A DNA stretch of 64,000 nt from Cupriavidus sp. UYMMa02A (GTDB lineage: Bacteria; Pseudomonadota; Gammaproteobacteria; Burkholderiales; Burkholderiaceae): NCBI GenBank assembly GCA_001725945.1, contig LRMT01000021.1:50316-114315 (forward strand), in the 5' to 3' direction. Shown here one piece after another: positions 59,818-64,000 of this stretch. A program made the translations under genes and the position numbers. Position 1 is the first letter of the stretch. The number at the start of each line of letters is the position of its first letter. The notes under the pieces were generated by a model. That model did no database searches and had not been told where the DNA came from. It saw nothing but the letters and a program-made list of their open reading frames with translations.

Positions 59818-61035
59818 TCAATGCGCCGGGCCAACCCTGACTGGTTGTGCATCGCTATCGTTCAGAGTTTCAAGAAATGCGATGACGTCGCGGATATCCT
59901 TTTCCGACCAGACCGGCTTGCCGCCCTTGTGATTCGTCATGGGCGCGTTGAGGCGATCGACGTTGCTCTGATACTCCACTGGCAGGTCGTCGAACTGCTC
60001 TTTGCGGCCGGGATGCGGATACCACTTCTCCGGGTTGGTGTCCCGTTCTACATAGAAGCGCAATGCATCTTCCAGTGTGTGGAAGCGGCCGTTGTGGAAG
60101 AACACCTGGCGCGTAGCGACATTGCGCAGCGTGGGGGTTCTGAACATGCCGCAATACCACTTGTTGTCGGCCTTGTCGGTCCGGGTCGGCCCGCACAGGC
60201 CCAGGTCGTAGTGCTTTGGATCGGCGTTGGCGGGGATCTCCGGGTTGCGCGGTACGCCCAATGCCTGGAAGTTGTAGTCGCTGAGCGTCGGATGCGCGCC
60301 GGCGGCGCCCTTGTCGATCAAATGGCAGGACGCGCAGTTCCCGCGATTCGGATCGGCGAACAAGGTAAGGCCGCGAGCCTCCTGCGCGGTGAACTCCGCC
60401 TTGCCGTCCAGCACCCGGTCGAACTTGCTGTCGAAAGGCTGGAAGCTGGGATCGTCGAACTGGAAACGCTCCAGCGCTTTGCCCAGCGCGGCGAGGGCGT
60501 CGGCAGGGCGCGAGAAGATATCTTGCCCGAACACTTCGCGGAAGCGGGCCGCATAGGCGCTCTTGCTCAATCTGGCGGCTACGTCGGCCGCATCGGCATT
60601 GGCCATCTCGTCCGGGCTCAGCAGCGGGAAGGCGGCCTGGTCGGCAGGGCGGTCGAAGCGGCCGTCCCAGGTGTAGCCGCCCGAAGGCATGTTGTCCCCG
60701 TCCTCGAGACGTTCCTTGAAGCTGCTCGCATAAGTGTGCGTCCAGATGGGCACGCGCCGCAGATAGCGCAGCGAAGGCACGGCGCGCAAGCCGTGATGCT
60801 TCATATCGGGGCCGCCCAGTTGCACCGCAAGGCCATTGGGCGGACCGTAGGCGTGGTCAGGGCTGTGACAGCTCGCGCATGACTGCTGCCCGGAAGCCGA
60901 CAGTGAGGGATCGAAGAACGCCAGCTTGCCGATCTCGGCCATGTCCTTGTTGGAAGGCTCGGCGGAAGTCATAGCGGCGGCAGGCTTGCGAGGAGCGTCT
61001 TCCATGCGGCCGCACGCCGCGAGCAAGATACCCAC
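59818..61035 (-). CDS. Di-haem cytochrome c peroxidase / MauG-family lipoprotein
   Basis: About 405 residues. A lipobox-like LLAAC near the N-terminus suggests a lipoprotein. Two haem motifs are present: CASCH (SCASCHSPDHAYG) in the N-terminal domain and CASCH (NCASCHLIDKG) in the C-terminal domain. FRTPTLRNVATRQVFFHNGRF near the end is typical of the CCP/MauG family. It reduces H2O2 or oxidises a protein or small substrate in the periplasm. The frame begins with GTG at 61035, directly after the T-run of a terminator, so the true start may be obscured by an indel. A phosphoesterase gene lies upstream. Confidence 0.87.
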   Translation of the reverse strand: MGILLAACGRMEDAPRKPAAAMTSAEPSNKDMAEIGKLAFFDPSLSASGQQSCASCHSPDHAYGPPNGLAVQLGGPDMKHHGLRAVPSLRYLRRVPIWTHTYASSFKERLEDGDNMPSGGYTWDGRFDRPADQAAFPLLSPDEMANADAADVAARLSKSAYAARFREVFGQDIFSRPADALAALGKALERFQFDDPSFQPFDSKFDRVLDGKAEFTAQEARGLTLFADPNRGNCASCHLIDKGAAGAHPTLSDYNFQALGVPRNPEIPANADPKHYDLGLCGPTRTDKADNKWYCGMFRTPTLRNVATRQVFFHNGRFHTLEDALRFYVERDTNPEKWYPHPGRKEQFDDLPVEYQSNVDRLNAPMTNHKGGKPVWSEKDIRDVIAFLETLNDSDAQPVRVGPAH

Positions 61036-61040
61036 CAGGG

Positions 61041-61066
61041 AAAAAGGACCGCCGCGCGGGCGGTCC
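61041..61066 (-). terminator. Terminator of the phosphoesterase gene
   Basis: GGACCGCC (61046-61053) pairs with GGCGGTCC (61059-61066), followed on the minus strand by TTTTT (61041-61045). It lies 29 bases after the phosphoesterase stop and only 6 bases before the GTG assigned to the next gene. Confidence 0.82.
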
Positions 61067-61094
61067 CCTCAGGACAGCGAAAGACCATCTCTTT

Positions 61095-62993
61095 TTACTT
61101 GTTAAAGATGTCGGAACCGAAAGGCGTCAGGTTCGGGTCGTCCGCATAACCCAGATACTCGGGAATACCGAACAGGTTCTCGAGGCTCTTTAGCAGCGAG
61201 TAGTGGTTGTAGCCGGTATCGGTCGTGGTGCCGGCCTTGATGAACGGCGAGAGCATCACCGCACCGGTGCGGTCACCGCCGACGCCGTCGTAGTGCATGC
61301 CGATCCGGATCGTCTTGACCGATGCCGGCAGCGAAGCCGTGTTGATGCCGAGCGACGATGCATAGGCAATCGGCAGCGTGGACAAGACCTGGTCATCGGG
61401 ACGCTTCACGTTCGGGCCGACCTGCTGTGTGCAGCACGACGCGCCGGTCAGGTTGATCGTGAGGTTCATCTGCGAATAGTCTGGAGTGAACGTAGTGGTC
61501 ATGGGCGAGCTGGCCGCGTTCGACTCATCGAAGTTGATGATGATGAGACCATCCTGCTGGTAAGCCGGAGAAGCCTGGATGATCGGAATCCACTTCTTCA
61601 GGAAGGCGTCGATCGAGGTAAGACCGCCTGCCTGGCCGGTCTTGCAGCCCTTGCCCGGCGCGCCGGTACCGTCGCCGTCGTGGCCGTCATCGCACAGGTT
61701 CGGCGTAATGAAGACGAAGTTCGGCGTGGTCTCGACGGACTTCAGGTCGTTCTGCAGGTTGTCGTCCAGATTCACGACATGCTGGTCGCAGTAGTCCGTG
61801 TTATCGATGATCGAGTGGAAGTACACGAACGGGTTGTGGCGAGTCGCGTAAGCATCCGCCTTGACATCGCCGGACGCCGAAGCCGCCTGGGCAGACTGGG
61901 TGCCGTCGATGGTCTTGGCAGGATCCTTGCCCGCGAGCTTGGCGGTACGGGTCGGGAAGCTGCACGCCTTGGTGCCGTCGCGGTTCAGGTCGTTGCCCAT
62001 GTCACCCATGTAGCCCTTCCAGGTGAACTTGGCATTGTCGAGCTGGTGGGCAAGGGTCTTGACGCGTGCCGGATACACACAGCCGCCACCGGCGTGACCG
62101 TTCGCATCGGTACCGGCCCTGAGCACCTTCGGATTGGCGCTGTCATTGCCGGCATCGACGATGTCGGACCAGATGCCGAAGCAGTCCGTCTCGGTATCCA
62201 CCGTCGACGGCTGGCCGCTGATCATCGAGATGTAGTTGTCCAGGCTGACGTGGCCGGTGCCATAGTAGTTGGTCAACAGCGCGCCCTGCGTGGCGAGGGA
62301 CTTGAGATACGGAGCCTGGTTGCTGGCAGCTTCAGTCGTGCCGAACGATTCTTCGTAGTTCTTGTTCTCCATCGTGATCACGAAGACGTGGCGAACTGCT
62401 TTCGCGCCGACCACCGACCTGATGTAGTTGTCGCTGGCGGATTTGACGCTGGCGAGGCTGGAATCGGTGTTGAAGTCGGCCAGCAACTTGTCGGTGGAAA
62501 CACCGCCGTACCTTGCGGCCAGCGTTGTTTTGGCGTCGCTCAGGGTGGCACCCCCGGCAACGAGCTGGGCCAGTTGCGTGGTGATGGCACTCACGGTGCC
62601 GCTAGCGCCCTTGGGCGCGAGGAAAAATGCGCCGGAACCGAACCTGACGCCCATGTCGTCGCCGTTGACGTCGTTTTCGCGGGCATTGGTCAAGTCGGCC
62701 ACCAGATTCTTCCAGTTGCCGCTGGTAGTGTCGCCGATCGAGAATTTGCCTTTGCTATCGGTCGTCGCGCTCGGTTCGCCGGTGTCGCACTTACCGTTGT
62801 CATTGAGGTCGATGCAGACCTTGGCATTCTGGATGTAGCTGCCGAGCACCTGGCCAGAAACCTGCGGAGTCTGGGAAGTACTGTCACTGTCTCCGCCGCC
62901 GCAGCCGCCGAGCACAGCCGCCAGTCCTACACCCGCCAGAAGGGCGAGTGCCCCCTCCCGCTGCATCCAGTTCTTGTTCTTCAAAAGAGTCAT
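61095..62993 (-). CDS. Lipoprotein phosphoesterase (phospholipase C/acid phosphatase family)
   Basis: Intact, 632 residues. The N-terminus has a lipoprotein signal (LLAGVGLAAVLGGCGGG). A carboxy-terminal-adhesin-like segment follows, with a calcium-loop-like string VCIDLNDNGKCDTGEP and DSKGKFSI. The phosphoesterase domain (about 205-620) has HVFVITMENKNYEESFG, TNYYGTGHVSLDNYISMISGQPS, YCDQHVVNLDD, LIIINFDES and MLSPFIKAG, the metal-ligand pattern of the PF04185 type. It would act at the cell surface or in the periplasm on phosphate esters. The start MTLLKNKN at 62993 is chosen for signal-peptide length. Confidence 0.87.
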   Translation of the reverse strand: MTLLKNKNWMQREGALALLAGVGLAAVLGGCGGGDSDSTSQTPQVSGQVLGSYIQNAKVCIDLNDNGKCDTGEPSATTDSKGKFSIGDTTSGNWKNLVADLTNARENDVNGDDMGVRFGSGAFFLAPKGASGTVSAITTQLAQLVAGGATLSDAKTTLAARYGGVSTDKLLADFNTDSSLASVKSASDNYIRSVVGAKAVRHVFVITMENKNYEESFGTTEAASNQAPYLKSLATQGALLTNYYGTGHVSLDNYISMISGQPSTVDTETDCFGIWSDIVDAGNDSANPKVLRAGTDANGHAGGGCVYPARVKTLAHQLDNAKFTWKGYMGDMGNDLNRDGTKACSFPTRTAKLAGKDPAKTIDGTQSAQAASASGDVKADAYATRHNPFVYFHSIIDNTDYCDQHVVNLDDNLQNDLKSVETTPNFVFITPNLCDDGHDGDGTGAPGKGCKTGQAGGLTSIDAFLKKWIPIIQASPAYQQDGLIIINFDESNAASSPMTTTFTPDYSQMNLTINLTGASCCTQQVGPNVKRPDDQVLSTLPIAYASSLGINTASLPASVKTIRIGMHYDGVGGDRTGAVMLSPFIKAGTTTDTGYNHYSLLKSLENLFGIPEYLGYADDPNLTPFGSDIFNK

Positions 62994-63142
62994 CTCTGCT
63001 CTCAAGGTTTGGGCAAGGCGTCGCGGCCTCGCCAATAGTTGGCTTTTTCTTCGGGCCGGAGCATATTGGACTTTTATGACGTTTTAATGTGGGTAAAGTA
63101 GGGACATTAAGACATATAAATATAATGATCCGAATTGCCAAT
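62994..63142. other. AT-richer promoter region of the phosphoesterase gene
   Basis: About 150 bases with markedly lower GC (around 63055-63135). It should contain the phosphoesterase promoter. The left part is coding in none of the frames with support. Confidence 0.35.
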
Positions 63143-63520
63143 CTAAGCGTGGGCTCCATGCCGCTGAGTATCCGCTGAGACATACCTCCACTGGCTCCAG
63201 CAGGCTAAGCAAGCCGGGAGGGCCTGAAAGGCAATCTTTCTGGCTTTTGGTCGCGCCGCATTGACGATTCGAACCGTTTGATCTATGTCGCGGACGACGA
63301 AACACGGAGCGTACGGCCTCGGGTGGCCGCGCTTGTGGGATAGGAGCCCCGACGGGCCTTCTTGACGGTAGCGCTCCAACAAGCGCCGGAACTGCCGATC
63401 CGTGATCTCTAATCGTTCGGCGGCCACGCCCGGCCGCAACTGGCCGTCCACGACCGCCTGGACGGTCTTGAGTCTGTCTAACTCCTGCATGCTGACTGTA
63501 ATAACCTCGGATTTAGCCAT
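63143..63520 (-). mobile_element. Truncated ISNCY-type transposase remnant
   Basis: The N-terminal 65 residues ([63 protein letters not shown]) are the helix-turn-helix start of an ISNCY-type transposase. After SHKRGHP the sequence no longer resembles a transposase and the frame ends at 63143, so the catalytic domain is missing. The junction lies near 63320. It is the left part of the mobile-element debris that closes the window. Confidence 0.7.
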
Positions 63521-63707
63521 CCTCTGGCATCTCCATCGCGTTCAACCGGGCAGGCTGAATACCATGGACGGAGGCCAGGCGGACATTTCTACTTGGCTCA
63601 AGTACGACATTACTATTTGGGTCTAACACATGTGATGCGCATAATCTGTGTTATGTTCAATCGTAGTCGTATCTGGCGTTGGCTAAAAGCGACAGCGCGT
63701 ACAGTCA
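63521..63707. other. Gap within IS debris
   Basis: No gene seen. An inverted repeat TAACACA (63624-63630) and TGTGTTA (63647-63653) is visible. The base composition is lower in GC than the chromosome. Confidence 0.35.
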
Positions 63708-63833
63708 GTCCTCTAACGTAAAGTCAGTCCTAGTCCTCTAACGTAAAGTCACCAAGATTGCGGATGTAAAGTTACCAAGAATTGCGCAATCGAGCACATC
63801 CCATCTTTAGCAGGCAACTTTACATTAAGGCGC
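63708..63833. repeat. Tandem GTAAAGT repeats, probable end of an insertion element
   Basis: GTCCTCTAACGTAAAGTCA occurs twice, at 63708-63726 and 63733-63751 (period 25). Two related copies GTAAAGTCACCAAGATTGCG and GTAAAGTTACCAAGAATTGC follow, and an inverted copy CAACTTTACATT lies about 45 bases further on. Several short copies at one end are typical of IS21-type elements; that family assignment is tentative. Confidence 0.55.
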
Positions 63834-63873
63834 TCCGCCTTCCGCGCCTCAAAATCATGGGGCCCGATCTTTG

Positions 63874-64000
63874 GTAAGCGTGTAGCCAATGCCGTGTTGA
63901 CGTCGGCAGCAGTTACTCTGGCGTAACCAGTTGCTCAGCGACGACCCACGGCATGAGTTCGTCGACGCGGTTGATCGGGTGATCCGCGATGCGTGCGAGC
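63874..64000 (-). mobile_element. IS66-family element, right end
   Basis: GTAAGCG at 63874-63880 matches the terminal inverted repeat start known for IS66-family elements. It is followed within 40 bases by the stop of an IS66-type transposase. The element continues beyond the window. An 8-bp target duplicate would be GATCTTTG (63866-63873). Confidence 0.7.
63913..64000 (-). CDS. IS66-family transposase (TnpC), C-terminal fragment
   Basis: Partial frame: the last 28 residues LARIADHPINRVDEL and MPWVVAEQLVTPE, then TAA at 63913. The pattern LARLxDHxxNRxDELLPW is the conserved end of IS66 transposases. The rest lies outside the window. Confidence 0.75.
   Translation of the reverse strand, partial: LARIADHPINRVDELMPWVVAEQLVTPE

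Noticed and set aside
61203..63038. Open frame of 611 codons on the plus strand opposite the phosphoesterase gene
   Set aside because: It is an antisense shadow of a high-GC gene: no ribosome site, no recognisable domain, repetitive Val/Arg/Gly composition. The minus-strand gene has a signal peptide and catalytic motifs.
63708..63800. Tandem repeats as a CRISPR array
   Set aside because: Repeats are only about 20 bases, separated by a few bases and without spacers, and no cas genes are present. The pattern fits an insertion-element end.

Overview
The window is GC-rich, densely coded DNA from a beta-proteobacterium of the Burkholderiaceae, most like Cupriavidus/Ralstonia. The basis is the gene content: two Bug-type (TctC) periplasmic binding proteins beside CoA-ester genes, many LysR regulators, a catA-catR-catB block, a second IF-1 gene behind a cold-shock gene, a UdgX-type glycosylase and DUF2322. 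It reads like an accessory or secondary-replicon region. No rRNA, tRNA or CRISPR was found.

Quality warning: about half of the genes are broken by single-base frame changes. Most can be repaired by restoring one G or C in a short G/C run (GG read as G), so they look like consensus errors rather than gene decay. Spans below cover the whole repaired gene. Genes with one or two breaks are typed CDS; genes with three or more are typed pseudogene, although they are probably intact in the organism.

Layout. 0-3.3 kb: catechol ortho-cleavage (catA, divergent LysR gene, catB) with ATAC-N7-GTAT operators. 3.3-6.5 kb: ChaA-type antiporter, Nudix hydrolase, UdgX. 6.8-9.5 kb: an Atm1-like ABC exporter continuing in frame into a degenerate kinase ATPase domain and a response-regulator receiver. 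9.5-21.7 kb: two divergent operons for a surface glycan (six glycosyltransferases, UDP-xylose synthase type epimerase, PIG-L deacetylase, NodU-type carbamoyltransferase, GmhB-like phosphatase). 21.9-35.2 kb: stress-type accessory genes (three BON proteins, two ParB-like proteins, SDR, topoisomerase IB, flavodoxin-like reductase, GntR regulator, YcaC, pirin, acyl-CoA synthetase). 35.4-39.5 kb: a repeat-containing secreted peptide, a MASE1 kinase with its LuxR-type regulator, YihY. 39.5-43.8 and 47.2-52.0 kb: two LysR/CoA-ester/Bug catabolic blocks, separated by cspA, infA and an MFS exporter. 52-54 kb: cytochrome c and small envelope proteins. 54.2-57.0 kb: two copies of a small transcription unit encoding pairs of 86-residue peptides with double-glycine leaders, each behind a good sigma-54 (-24/-12) promoter and closed by a terminator. 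57-63 kb: DUF1801, hybrid PAS kinase, di-haem cytochrome peroxidase, lipoprotein phosphoesterase. 63.1-64 kb: insertion-sequence debris and the end of an IS66 element.

The strongest candidates for undescribed biology are the sigma-54/double-glycine peptide modules and the ABC exporter-receiver fusion. The carbamoylated-glycan locus comes third.
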